NCBI GenBank assembly: GCA_021414185.1
Contig: JAIOOZ010000593.1
Coordinates: forward strand, 1-17,076
Direction: 5' to 3'
DNA from: Betaproteobacteria bacterium
Lineage (GTDB): Bacteria > Pseudomonadota > Gammaproteobacteria > Burkholderiales > SG8-41
DNA: 17,076 bases
The notes below the pieces were generated by a model. That model was not told where the DNA came from. It was given only the letters and a program-made list of their open reading frames with translations, and searched no databases. Numbering within the stretch: position 1 is the first letter of the stretch; each line of letters opens with the position of its first letter. The position numbers were made by a program, and so were the translations under genes. Shown here in pieces: positions 6,609 through 13,760 of this stretch.

Positions 6609-7256
6609 TCAGTCGCCGCGCTTGGAAACGAGGCGCATGAATTCCGCGCGGGTTCTGTCCTGCTGGAATTCCCCGGTGAATGCGGAAGTGGTCGCGACCG
6701 AATGCTGTTTCTGGATGCCGCGCATGATCATGCACAGGTGCTGCGCTTCGATCACCACCGCAACGCCCAGCGGCTTCAGCGTGTCCTGTATGCAATTGCG
6801 GATTTCCACCGTCAGCCTCTCCTGCACCTGCAGCCGGCGCGCGAACGCATCGACTACGCGCGGGATTTTCGACAGGCCCACGATGTGTCCGTTGGGAATG
6901 TAAGCGACGTGCGCCTTGCCGAAGAACGGCAGGATGTGATGCTCGCACAACGAGTAGACCTCGATGTCCTTGACGATCACCATCTGCTGGTACTCTTCCT
7001 TGAACATCGCGGAGCGCAGTATCGCCGCCGGATCGAGGCCTTTGCCGTGCGTCAGGTACTGCAGCGCCTTGGCCACGCGCTCGGGCGTCTTGAGCAAACC
7101 TTCGCGTTCCGGGTCCTCGCCGAGTGCCTTGAGGATTTCGCGGTAATTCCCGGCGACGCGCTCTACCGTACCGGAATTGTACTGTTCGATCCTGACATAG
7201 CCGTTCGCCGCATTGCCGCGCGCGGCGGCGGTCGTGTTCTTTTTCATTTTTGCCAT
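6609..7256 (-). CDS. folE: GTP cyclohydrolase I
   Basis: Converts GTP to 7,8-dihydroneopterin triphosphate, the first step of tetrahydrofolate synthesis, as a cytoplasmic zinc enzyme. From ATG 7256 it has 215 residues. Family signatures are KTPERVAKALQYLT, the zinc and catalytic block YSLCEHHILPFFGKAHVAYI, GLSKIPRVVDAFARRLQVQE, and the second zinc ligand region EAQHLCMIMRG. An upstream TTG (7277) could add 7 residues, but the ATG has GGAGCGGAG about 10 bases upstream. The first ~20 residues (MAKMKKNTTAAARGNAANGY) are low-complexity and basic, probably a disordered tail. It is preceded by dxs (59-base gap) and followed by ribBA, so the two GTP cyclohydrolases sit side by side. Confidence 0.97.
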   Translation of the reverse strand: MAKMKKNTTAAARGNAANGYVRIEQYNSGTVERVAGNYREILKALGEDPEREGLLKTPERVAKALQYLTHGKGLDPAAILRSAMFKEEYQQMVIVKDIEVYSLCEHHILPFFGKAHVAYIPNGHIVGLSKIPRVVDAFARRLQVQERLTVEIRNCIQDTLKPLGVAVVIEAQHLCMIMRGIQKQHSVATTSAFTGEFQQDRTRAEFMRLVSKRGD

Positions 7257-7315
7257 GGGATCGGGACTCCGCTCCAAATTGAGCTCAGGTCAGCACAGAT
7301 GGGTATTCTACGCGG

Positions 7316-9166
7316 CTACTCGGCGAGTTTGGCCCGTATCGACGCCAGTATGCCGTCCTTGTCGAGCCCGCAACTCTTCAATTGCAGCGCCGGATCGCCG
7401 TGATCGACAAAATGGTCAGGCAACCCTAGCAGCAGCACGGAAGCCTTGATGCGGCGGCGTTGCAGCGCTTCGAGCACCGCGCTGCCGGCGCCGCCCATGA
7501 TGACGTTCTCTTCGACCGTCACCAGCAGATCGTGAGAGTTCGCAAGTTCCGCGACCAGCGCCTCATCGAGCGGCTTGACGAAGCGCATGTTGGCAACCGT
7601 CGCATCGAGCTCTTCCGCGGCATCGAGCGCCGGCTTGACCATGCTGCCGAACGCCAGGATCGCGATTTTCTTCGACATCAACGCCAGCTTCTTCCCTCTG
7701 CGGCGTATCTCGCCTTTGCCGACGGTGAGCGCCTGCATCTCGCGCTCAATCGGCGTGCCGGGCCCGGCCCCGCGCGGATAACGCACGGCCACCGGTGAAT
7801 TCATCTGGAACGCGGTATACAGCATCTGCCGGCACTCGTTCTCGTCGGAGGGCGTCATCACCGTCATGTTGGGCAGGCAGCGCAGATAGGAAATGTCGAA
7901 ACTGCCGTTATGCGTGGCGCCATCCGCGCCGACCAGCCCGCCGCGGTCGATCGCCAGCACCAGCGGCAGGTCCTGGATCATGACGTCGTGTATCAACTGA
8001 TCGTAGGCGCGCTGCAGAAACGTCGAATATATCGCCACCACCGGCTTGCAGCCTTCGCAGGCGAGCCCCGCGGCGAACGTCAGCGCGTGCTGCTCGGCAA
8101 TGCCGACGTCGAAATACCGGTCCGGGTAGAGCTCCGAAAAACGCACCAGCCCGGAGCCTTCGCGCATCGCGGGCGTGATACCGACCAGCCGCGGGTCGCG
8201 CGCCGCCATGTCGCAGAGCCAATCGCCGAATATCTGCGTGTAGGTAGGCTTGCCGCCGGTCTTGCCGCCCACTATGCCGTCGTCGGGCTTGAACTTCGAG
8301 ACGCCGTGATACAGCACGGGATCGGCCTCGGCGAGCTTATAACCCTGCCCCTTGCGCGTCACCACGTGCAGGAACTGCGGGCCTTTCAGCTCGCTGATGT
8401 TTTTCAGCGTGGGTACCAGCGCATCGAGATCGTGGCCGTCGATCGGCCCGATGTAATTGAAGCCGAATTCCTCGAACATGGTGCCCGGAGTCACCATGCC
8501 TTTGACGTGTTCCTCGGCACGCTTGGCGAATTCGCCGAGCACCTTGGTGCCGGCGCGCTTCGCGGCGGCGTAAAAGCGCCCCGACATCAGTTTGGCCAGA
8601 TATTTGTTGAGCGCGCCGACCGGCGGCGATATCGACATGTCGTTGTCGTTCAGTATCACCAGCAAATTGGTGTCGGCATCACCCGCATTATTCATCGCCT
8701 CGAACGCCATGCCCGCGCTCATCGCGCCATCGCCGATGATCGCCACGCAATGCCGTGGAATGCCGGCAATGCGGCTGGCGACCGCCATGCCGAACGCAGC
8801 GCTGATGGATGTGCTCGAATGCGCGGTGCCGAAAGTGTCGTAAGCGCTTTCCTCGCGGCGCGGGAAACCCGAAATACCTTCCCACATGCGCAATTTCTGC
8901 ATGCCTTCGCGGCGGCCGGTCAGCACCTTGTGGCCGTAAGTCTGGTGGCCGACGTCCCATACCAGGCGATCGTGCGGCGTATCGAATACGTAATGCAGGG
9001 CAATGGTGAGCTCGACGGTACCGAGATTGGACGACAGATGCCCGCCGGTCTGGCTCACCGAGTCGAGCAGGAACTGGCGCAGCTCCTGCGCGACTTGCGG
9101 CAATTGCCGGCGCTCGAGCTTGCGCAAGTCAGCGGGGTCGTTGATGGTCTGCAGCAAATCGTACAT
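7316..9166 (-). CDS. dxs: 1-deoxy-D-xylulose-5-phosphate synthase
   Basis: Thiamine diphosphate enzyme that condenses pyruvate and glyceraldehyde 3-phosphate. It is the first step of the MEP isoprenoid pathway and also feeds thiamine and pyridoxal synthesis. It has 616 residues, normal length. Family signatures are GGHLSSNLGTVELTIALHYV near the N-terminus, the DVGHQTYGHKVLTGR block, the cofactor motif GDGAMSAGMAFEAMNNAG, the pyrimidine-domain FDVGIAEQHALTFAAG with the catalytic Glu, and DRGGLVGADGATHNGSFD. The ATG at 9166 shares its A with the TGA stop of ispA (TGATG), so the two are translationally coupled. The order ispA-dxs places an early and a late step of isoprenoid synthesis in one transcript. 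Confidence 0.98.
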   Translation of the reverse strand: MYDLLQTINDPADLRKLERRQLPQVAQELRQFLLDSVSQTGGHLSSNLGTVELTIALHYVFDTPHDRLVWDVGHQTYGHKVLTGRREGMQKLRMWEGISGFPRREESAYDTFGTAHSSTSISAAFGMAVASRIAGIPRHCVAIIGDGAMSAGMAFEAMNNAGDADTNLLVILNDNDMSISPPVGALNKYLAKLMSGRFYAAAKRAGTKVLGEFAKRAEEHVKGMVTPGTMFEEFGFNYIGPIDGHDLDALVPTLKNISELKGPQFLHVVTRKGQGYKLAEADPVLYHGVSKFKPDDGIVGGKTGGKPTYTQIFGDWLCDMAARDPRLVGITPAMREGSGLVRFSELYPDRYFDVGIAEQHALTFAAGLACEGCKPVVAIYSTFLQRAYDQLIHDVMIQDLPLVLAIDRGGLVGADGATHNGSFDISYLRCLPNMTVMTPSDENECRQMLYTAFQMNSPVAVRYPRGAGPGTPIEREMQALTVGKGEIRRRGKKLALMSKKIAILAFGSMVKPALDAAEELDATVANMRFVKPLDEALVAELANSHDLLVTVEENVIMGGAGSAVLEALQRRRIKASVLLLGLPDHFVDHGDPALQLKSCGLDKDGILASIRAKLAE

Positions 9167-10065
9167 CAGAACTTTCTCAGCACTATGAAATCCGCGAGTT
9201 CGCGCAGGCGCTGCGCGCGGCCGCCGAAACCCTCCAGTGCGGCCAGCGCATCCTCGCGCAGCCCGGCGGCGAGTTTTTTCGATTCAGCGGTGCCCAGCAC
9301 GGTAACGTACGTCGGCTTGTTCTGCTGCGCGTCTTTGCCGGCCGTTTTACCCAGGGTTGCGGTATTGGCTTCGGTATCGAGTACGTCGTCGACGACCTGA
9401 AATGCGAGGCCTATACACTTCGCAAAGTGATCGAGCTTGGCCTGTGCGCGCTCTTCGAGACGGCTGCCGCAATGCGCGCCCAGCAGTGTCGCCGCCCGTA
9501 TGATGGCGCCCGTTTTGTGAATATGCATGAATTCGAGTTCCGGCAGACTCAAGCTCGCGCCGACTGCCGCGAGGTCGATCGCCTGCCCGCCTGCCATGCC
9601 GCGCGAACCGGATGCGGCGGCGAGCAGCTTGAGCATCTCCAGCTGAACCGCCGTGTCATCGGCCACCCGATATTCCGACAGCAGCTGAAACGCCAGGCTT
9701 TGCAGGGCATCGCCGACCAGTAACGCAGTAGCTTCGTCGAACTCGACGTGGCAGGTCGGTTTGCCGCGCCGCAGAACGTCGTCGTCCATGCACGGCAAAT
9801 CATCATGCACGAGCGAATAAGCGTGTATCAATTCGACGGCGGCGCCAGCGATGGCGACGCGCGCCGGATCGGCGGAGGTAATTTCACCCGCGGCGAACGC
9901 CAGCAACGGACGCACGCGCTTGCCGCTGCCGAGGACGGCGTAGCGCATGGCCTGGTGCAGGCGCGGCGGCGCCACCTCGGGACTCGGCAATACCGCCTGC
10001 AACTGCGTCTCTATGCGTTGCTGGTGCGCCGCTGCCCAGGCTTTAAAATCAGTCGTCGTCGCCAC
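9166..10065 (-). CDS. ispA: Farnesyl diphosphate synthase (short-chain polyprenyl synthase)
   Basis: Elongates dimethylallyl diphosphate with isopentenyl diphosphate to geranyl and farnesyl diphosphate. It has about 299-301 residues. The first aspartate-rich motif is DDLPCMDDD (two residues inserted between the aspartate pairs, the bacterial IspA type) and the second is DDVLD. GSGKRVRP, the HDD context and GGQAIDL are also typical. The start is uncertain: GTG 10065 and TTG 10071 are both possible, and both overlap the end of xseB (stop at 10049-10051). GAAG lies about 10 bases before the GTG, and GTG is chosen for that spacing and for codon preference. The stop overlaps the dxs start by one base. 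The chain-length assignment (C15) rests on family resemblance. Confidence 0.95.
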   Translation of the reverse strand: MATTTDFKAWAAAHQQRIETQLQAVLPSPEVAPPRLHQAMRYAVLGSGKRVRPLLAFAAGEITSADPARVAIAGAAVELIHAYSLVHDDLPCMDDDVLRRGKPTCHVEFDEATALLVGDALQSLAFQLLSEYRVADDTAVQLEMLKLLAAASGSRGMAGGQAIDLAAVGASLSLPELEFMHIHKTGAIIRAATLLGAHCGSRLEERAQAKLDHFAKCIGLAFQVVDDVLDTEANTATLGKTAGKDAQQNKPTYVTVLGTAESKKLAAGLREDALAALEGFGGRAQRLRELADFIVLRKF

Positions 10066-10291
10066 CGGCAAAATTCTTCAGGGTGCCGGCTTCGAGGACC
10101 TTGACCTGCTGTTGGGCGTCCGCCAGTTGCGCCTGGCACAGCTTGAGCAGCTCGGCGCCGCGCTTGTAAGCGGTCAGCGATTGCTCGAGCGAAAGCTGCC
10201 CGTCTTCCATGCGCGTAACGATGGTTTCAAGCTCGGCAAGCGCGCTTTCGAATGTCGGAGCGGATTCTGCTTTGGTTGTTGTTTTGGGCAT
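10049..10291 (-). CDS. xseB: Exodeoxyribonuclease VII small subunit
   Basis: Small helical subunit that assembles in several copies on XseA to form exonuclease VII, which degrades single-stranded DNA. It has 80 residues and starts at ATG 10291 (MPKTTTK). The family core is visible: FESALAELETIVTRMEDGQL, then SLEQSLTAYKRGAELLKLCQ and LADAQQQVKVLE. An upstream in-frame extension to 10333 adds residues unlike the family and would overlap the promoter. The C-terminus ends in three aspartates and overlaps the start of ispA. xseA is not in the window; an xseB-ispA-dxs order without xseA is common in beta- and gammaproteobacteria. It is the first gene of the minus-strand run that ends at ribBA. Confidence 0.93.
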   Translation of the reverse strand: MPKTTTKAESAPTFESALAELETIVTRMEDGQLSLEQSLTAYKRGAELLKLCQAQLADAQQQVKVLEAGTLKNFAGGDDD

Positions 10292-10321
10292 GCGCAGGCA
10301 ATGACGCCGGGGTAAACCGCA

Positions 10322-10351
10322 AACATAGCGCAATCAGAGGCTTGCGGTCAA
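10322..10351 (-). promoter_or_regulatory. Sigma70-like promoter for xseB-ispA-dxs-folE-ribBA
   Basis: On the minus strand TTGACC (10351-10346) and TATGTT (10327-10322) are separated by 18 bases. They match the consensus -35 at 5 of 6 positions and the -10 at 4 of 6. Transcription would start near 10314, about 23 bases before the xseB ATG at 10291. This is the only good match found upstream of the run, so one promoter may drive all five genes. Confidence 0.6.
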
Positions 10352-10357
10352 CGCAAG
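10341..10357. repeat. Perfect 6-bp inverted repeat over the -35 box
   Basis: CTTGCG (10341-10346) and CGCAAG (10352-10357) are perfect inverted arms with a 5-base spacer. They straddle the -35 hexamer of the predicted xseB promoter. The position suggests an operator for a dimeric regulator. No regulator gene is adjacent, and chance is not excluded for arms this short. Confidence 0.4.
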
Positions 10358-10389
10358 TTGTAAGGAAAAAGCTCCTCATACGACTCTCA

Positions 10390-10395
10390 TATAGT
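10390..10395 (+). promoter_or_regulatory. Possible -10 element for the arsS cluster
   Basis: TATAGT within CATATAGTGACA matches the -10 consensus at 5 of 6 positions, in the 215-base gap between the divergent xseB and arsS starts. No convincing -35 lies 16-18 bases upstream, so either an activator is needed or the match is chance. A transcript from here would have a leader of about 105 bases. Confidence 0.3.
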
Positions 10396-10468
10396 GACAG
10401 GCAAGCGCAAATTCCGCACAATGACCCGCTGCGCGCCGTGCGCAAGCAACAATCGCAGCAGCACCACG

Positions 10469-10507
10469 ATGAATCGCCAATCGAATCAACTGATGGAGCA
10501 CCGGTAA
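10469..10507 (+). other. Possible 12-codon leader peptide coupled to the ArsS-like gene
   Basis: An ATG at 10469 opens a short frame, MNRQSNQLMEHR, whose TAA stop (10505-10507) shares its last base with the ATG of the radical SAM gene (TAATG). Its own ribosome binding site is weak. GGAG at 10495-10498 near its end is the binding site for the downstream start. It might act as a coupling leader, but it is short enough to occur by chance. Confidence 0.25.
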
Positions 10508-11472
10508 TGCACGCTACCCTGCCGCTGATGCGGGACTCGGATTTTCCCGCGATCCGGCGCGCCCGGCTCGAGGCTCTGCAGGTCAATCTCGGCTACAAAT
10601 GCAACCAGTCGTGCGTGCACTGCCACGTGAATGCCGGCCCCACCCGCACCGAGATGATGACGCGCGAGACCGTCAACGACGTACTCGCCTTCATCCAGGC
10701 CTCCAGCGTGACCAAACTGGACGTGACCGGGGGAGCGCCCGAGCTCAATCCGCATTTCCGCGATCTGGTGCGCGCCGCGCGCGATCTCAAGGTGCATGTC
10801 ATGGACCGCTGCAACCTGACCATACTCGAGCAGCCGGGCCAGGACGACCTCGCACAGTTTCTGGCCGACCAGCAGGTCGAAGTCGTCGCTTCGCTACCCT
10901 GCTATCTTGAAGAAAATGTCGACCGCCAGCGCGGCGACGGTGTCTTCGCCACCAGCATACGCGCGCTGCAGATGCTTAACGGCCTCGGCTATGGCCGGCC
11001 GGGTTCGGGACTCACGCTGAATCTGGTCTACAACCCGCAAGGTGCGGTGCTGCCGCCCCCGCAGCAGCAGCTCGAAACCGATTACCACGCGCGTCTGGGT
11101 GAACAGTACGGCATTGAATTCAACCAGCTCTACGTCATCACCAACATGCCGATACAACGTTTCGGCAGCATGCTGATCTCAAAAGGCCAGTTCGAGCACT
11201 ATATGGATCTCCTCAAGAACGCCTATCAACCTGCCAATCTCGACCGCGTGATGTGCCGCAGCCTCATCAGCGTCGATTGGCGCGGCTACGCCTACGATTG
11301 CGATTTCAACCAGATGCTCGGCCTGCCGCTCGCGCACAAGGGGCGCGCGCATACGCATTTGCGCGACCTGATCGGCGTCGACCTCGCGCACCACCCCATC
11401 ATGGTCGCCGACCACTGCTATGGCTGTACCGCGGGCCAGGGTTCGAGCTGCGGCGGCGCGATCGCCGGCTGA
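10507..11472 (+). CDS. arsS: ArsS-type radical SAM / Cys-rich protein (arsenosugar biosynthesis family)
   Basis: Predicted radical S-adenosylmethionine enzyme of 321 residues. The [4Fe-4S] cluster motif is CNQSCVHC (Cys32, Cys36, Cys39), followed by the SAM-binding glycine segment DVTGGAPELNP. The C-terminal region (about 190-321, DUF3641-like) carries Cys250, Cys265, Cys304, Cys307 and Cys315 in CRSL, YDCDFNQMLG, DHCYGC and GSSCGG, probably ligands of a further Fe-S cluster. This architecture is that of TIGR04167/ArsS. The Synechocystis ArsS is reported to attach a 5'-deoxyadenosyl group to dimethylarsenic acid on the way to arsenosugars. Some family members use selenocysteine in the Cys-rich tail; here all codons are Cys and there is no in-frame TGA. 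GGAG lies 8 bases before ATG 10507. It heads a four-gene cluster whose transferase domains belong to families that co-occur with ArsS. An arsenic substrate is inferred. Confidence 0.88.
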   Translation: MHATLPLMRDSDFPAIRRARLEALQVNLGYKCNQSCVHCHVNAGPTRTEMMTRETVNDVLAFIQASSVTKLDVTGGAPELNPHFRDLVRAARDLKVHVMDRCNLTILEQPGQDDLAQFLADQQVEVVASLPCYLEENVDRQRGDGVFATSIRALQMLNGLGYGRPGSGLTLNLVYNPQGAVLPPPQQQLETDYHARLGEQYGIEFNQLYVITNMPIQRFGSMLISKGQFEHYMDLLKNAYQPANLDRVMCRSLISVDWRGYAYDCDFNQMLGLPLAHKGRAHTHLRDLIGVDLAHHPIMVADHCYGCTAGQGSSCGGAIAG

Positions 11473-11517
11473 CCACAGCCCATGACGCCGGGCAGCCGGC
11501 CTGACCAGAGCCCAGCC

Positions 11518-13752
11518 ATGCGCAAGAGCAAACTTCTGGCCGCAGTCGCCGTCATCGGCCTGATCGCGGCGTTCTTCGCATTTGATCTCGCCCACTATTT
11601 CACGCTCGACTATTTCAAGTCGCAGCAGGCAGCGATCAACGACTACTATTCGGCTCATGCCGTAGCGACGGCAGCCATTTTCTTTGCGATTTACGTCGCC
11701 GTCACCGCGCTCTCTTTTCCGGGTGCCACCGTCATGACGCTGGCCGCGGGCGCTATCTTTGGACTCGTGTGGGGAACAGTAATCGTATCGTTCGCCTCCA
11801 CGCTGGGCGCAACACTCGCCTTTCTGCTGGCGCGGTTCGTGCTGCGCGACTCCATCCAGGGCAAATTCGGCGACAAACTCGCCGCCATCAACGCCGGCAT
11901 TGCCAGGGACGGCCCGTCTTATTTGTTCACGCTGCGCCTGGTGCCGGCGTTTCCGTTTTTCGTCATCAATCTCGTCATGGGACTCACCCCCATCAAAACG
12001 TGGACTTACTACTGGGTCAGCCAGCTCGGCATGTTCGCGGGCACCATTGTCTACGTTTATGCCGGCACCGAGATCGGCAAAATCGAATCGCTGCGCGGCA
12101 TCCTCTCGCCGACGCTGATCATCGCGTTCACCCTGCTGGGGATATTCCCGTTCATTGCAAAGTGGATGGTGAACGCCATCAAAGCACGCAAGGTCTATGC
12201 AAAGTGGCCGAAACCCGCGCGTTTCGACCGCAACGTCATCGTCATCGGCGCGGGATCGGCGGGCCTCGTCACCGCCTACATCGCGGCGGCGGTGAAAGCC
12301 GAAGTCACGCTGATCGAAAAACACCAGATGGGCGGCGACTGCCTGAATACCGGCTGCGTGCCGTCGAAAGCGCTGATCCGCTCGGCCAAATTCCTGGCGC
12401 ACGCACAGCGCGCGCGGGAGTTCGGCATGAAATCGGCAACGGTAGAATTCGACTTCGCCGAAGTGATGGAGCGGGTGCAACGGGTGGTCAAGACGATCGA
12501 ACCGCACGATTCGATTGCACGCTACACCGAGTTGGGCGTCGACTGCGTCATGGGGAAAGCGAAAATTACGTCGCCATGGACCGTGGAAATCACTACCAAC
12601 GCCGGCAAGCGCACGCTGACGACCAAAAATATCGTGATCGCCGCCGGCGCGCGCCCTTTCATACCGCCGATACCCGGACTGCGGGAAATGAATCCACTCA
12701 CCTCCGACACGGTCTGGGCACTGCGCACCCTGCCCAAACGGCTGGTCGTGCTCGGCGGCGGCCCCGTCGGATGCGAACTCGCGCAATGCTTCGCCCGCTT
12801 CGGCTCCGCGGTGACGCAGGTCGAAATGCTGCCGCGGCTGATGGTGCGCGAAGACCCCGAGATTTCGGAAATGGTCATGCGGCGCTTCACCGCCGAAGGC
12901 ATCAAAGTGATGGTCGGGCACAAGGCGCAGCGGATCGTAGTCGAAAGCGGTGAAAAAATACTGGTCGTCGGGCACGCCGGGACCGAGATCAGAATTCCAT
13001 TCGACGAATTACTGTGCGCGGTCGGCCGCGTCGCCAACACCGAAGGTTATGGTCTCGAAGAACTCGGCATTCCTTCGACTGCTGCGCGCACCGTGGAAAT
13101 CAACGAATACCTGCAAACGCGCTATCCCAACATATATGCCTGCGGCGACGTTGCAGGACCTTATCAATTCACGCATACGGCGGCCCACATGGCGTGGTAT
13201 GCAGCGGTCAACGCGCTGTTCGGCAGGTTCAGAATGTTCAAAGTCGATTATTCGGTGATTCCATGGGCAACTTACACCGAACCTGAAGTTGCGCGCGTCG
13301 GCCTCAACGAACAGGAGGCGCGTGAAAAAGGTGTTGCGCATGAAGTCGCCACGTACGCGATTGCGGATCTGGACCGCGCCATCGCCGATGAGGAAGCGCA
13401 TGGCGTAGTCAAAGTCCTGACCGCCCCTGGCAGCGACAAAATTCTCGGCGCCACCATAGTCGGCGAGCACGCGGGTGATTTGCTTGCCGAATTCGTGCTG
13501 GCGATGAAGCATGGGTTGGGACTCAACAAGATACTCGGCACCATGCATTCGTATCCGACGCTGGCGGAAGCGAACAAATTCGCCGCCGGCGTCTGGAAGC
13601 GTGCGCAGGTCACGCAAGGACAACTAAGCTTTGCGCAGGCATTGAATGCGTGGGGCCGCGACGATGGCAGCCTTGCCGGTGTCATCGGCCAATTGCCGGC
13701 GCTGGCAAGCGACAAACGCCCGGCGTTTGATTCCGCCCGCCCCGCGTCATAA
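11518..13752 (+). CDS. TVP38/TMEM64 membrane domain fused to mercuric-reductase-like flavoprotein
   Basis: Two-domain inner-membrane protein of 744 residues. Residues about 1-235 form a TVP38/DedA-like (SNARE-associated) domain. It has a basic start and a hydrophobic segment, then SFPGATVMTLAAGAIFG, LRLVPAFPFFVINLVMGL and further membrane spans to about 225. From about 240 it is a class I pyridine nucleotide-disulfide oxidoreductase. Visible are the FAD site VIGAGSAGL, the redox disulfide GGDCLNTGCVPSK (Cys275, Cys280), the NAD(P) site VLGGGPVGCELA and the second FAD motif YACGDV. In the dimerisation domain, HSYPTLAE puts Tyr679 where dihydrolipoamide dehydrogenase has its catalytic His, with Glu684 kept. 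The N-terminal metal-binding domain and C-terminal cysteine pair of MerA are absent, so mercury reduction is unlikely. ATG 11518 is preferred to 11482 because it begins the basic-plus-hydrophobic segment. It lies 45 bases after arsS; the substrate is unknown. Confidence 0.9.
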   Translation: MRKSKLLAAVAVIGLIAAFFAFDLAHYFTLDYFKSQQAAINDYYSAHAVATAAIFFAIYVAVTALSFPGATVMTLAAGAIFGLVWGTVIVSFASTLGATLAFLLARFVLRDSIQGKFGDKLAAINAGIARDGPSYLFTLRLVPAFPFFVINLVMGLTPIKTWTYYWVSQLGMFAGTIVYVYAGTEIGKIESLRGILSPTLIIAFTLLGIFPFIAKWMVNAIKARKVYAKWPKPARFDRNVIVIGAGSAGLVTAYIAAAVKAEVTLIEKHQMGGDCLNTGCVPSKALIRSAKFLAHAQRAREFGMKSATVEFDFAEVMERVQRVVKTIEPHDSIARYTELGVDCVMGKAKITSPWTVEITTNAGKRTLTTKNIVIAAGARPFIPPIPGLREMNPLTSDTVWALRTLPKRLVVLGGGPVGCELAQCFARFGSAVTQVEMLPRLMVREDPEISEMVMRRFTAEGIKVMVGHKAQRIVVESGEKILVVGHAGTEIRIPFDELLCAVGRVANTEGYGLEELGIPSTAARTVEINEYLQTRYPNIYACGDVAGPYQFTHTAAHMAWYAAVNALFGRFRMFKVDYSVIPWATYTEPEVARVGLNEQEAREKGVAHEVATYAIADLDRAIADEEAHGVVKVLTAPGSDKILGATIVGEHAGDLLAEFVLAMKHGLGLNKILGTMHSYPTLAEANKFAAGVWKRAQVTQGQLSFAQALNAWGRDDGSLAGVIGQLPALASDKRPAFDSARPAS

Positions 13753-13760
13753 CCGTATTT

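Noticed and set aside
7257..7315. Separate promoter for folE in the dxs-folE gap
   Set aside because: TAGAAT on the minus strand resembles a -10, but the sequence 16-18 bases upstream does not resemble a -35, so read-through from the xseB promoter is simpler.
5543..7403. Plus-strand open frames opposite ribBA and folE
   Set aside because: Translations are low-complexity Arg/Ala/Ser-rich strings with no motif; the minus-strand genes explain the region.
7910..9400. Long plus-strand open frame opposite dxs and ispA
   Set aside because: It is the complement of strongly conserved enzymes, shows no family motifs and spans the dxs/ispA boundary.
10507..11472. Selenocysteine-containing ArsS variant
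   Set aside because: The Cys-rich tail is coded entirely by TGC/TGT; the only TGA in frame is the terminal stop after the conserved GSSCGG region.
11179..12975. Long open frame on the minus strand opposite the arsS/flavoprotein genes
   Set aside because: High-GC antisense shadow: composition is rich in Arg, His and Asp with no recognisable domain, and it lies opposite two clearly conserved genes.
11518..13752. True mercuric reductase (merA) and a mer operon
   Set aside because: No metal-binding N-terminal domain, no C-terminal vicinal cysteines, and no merR, merT or merP genes nearby.
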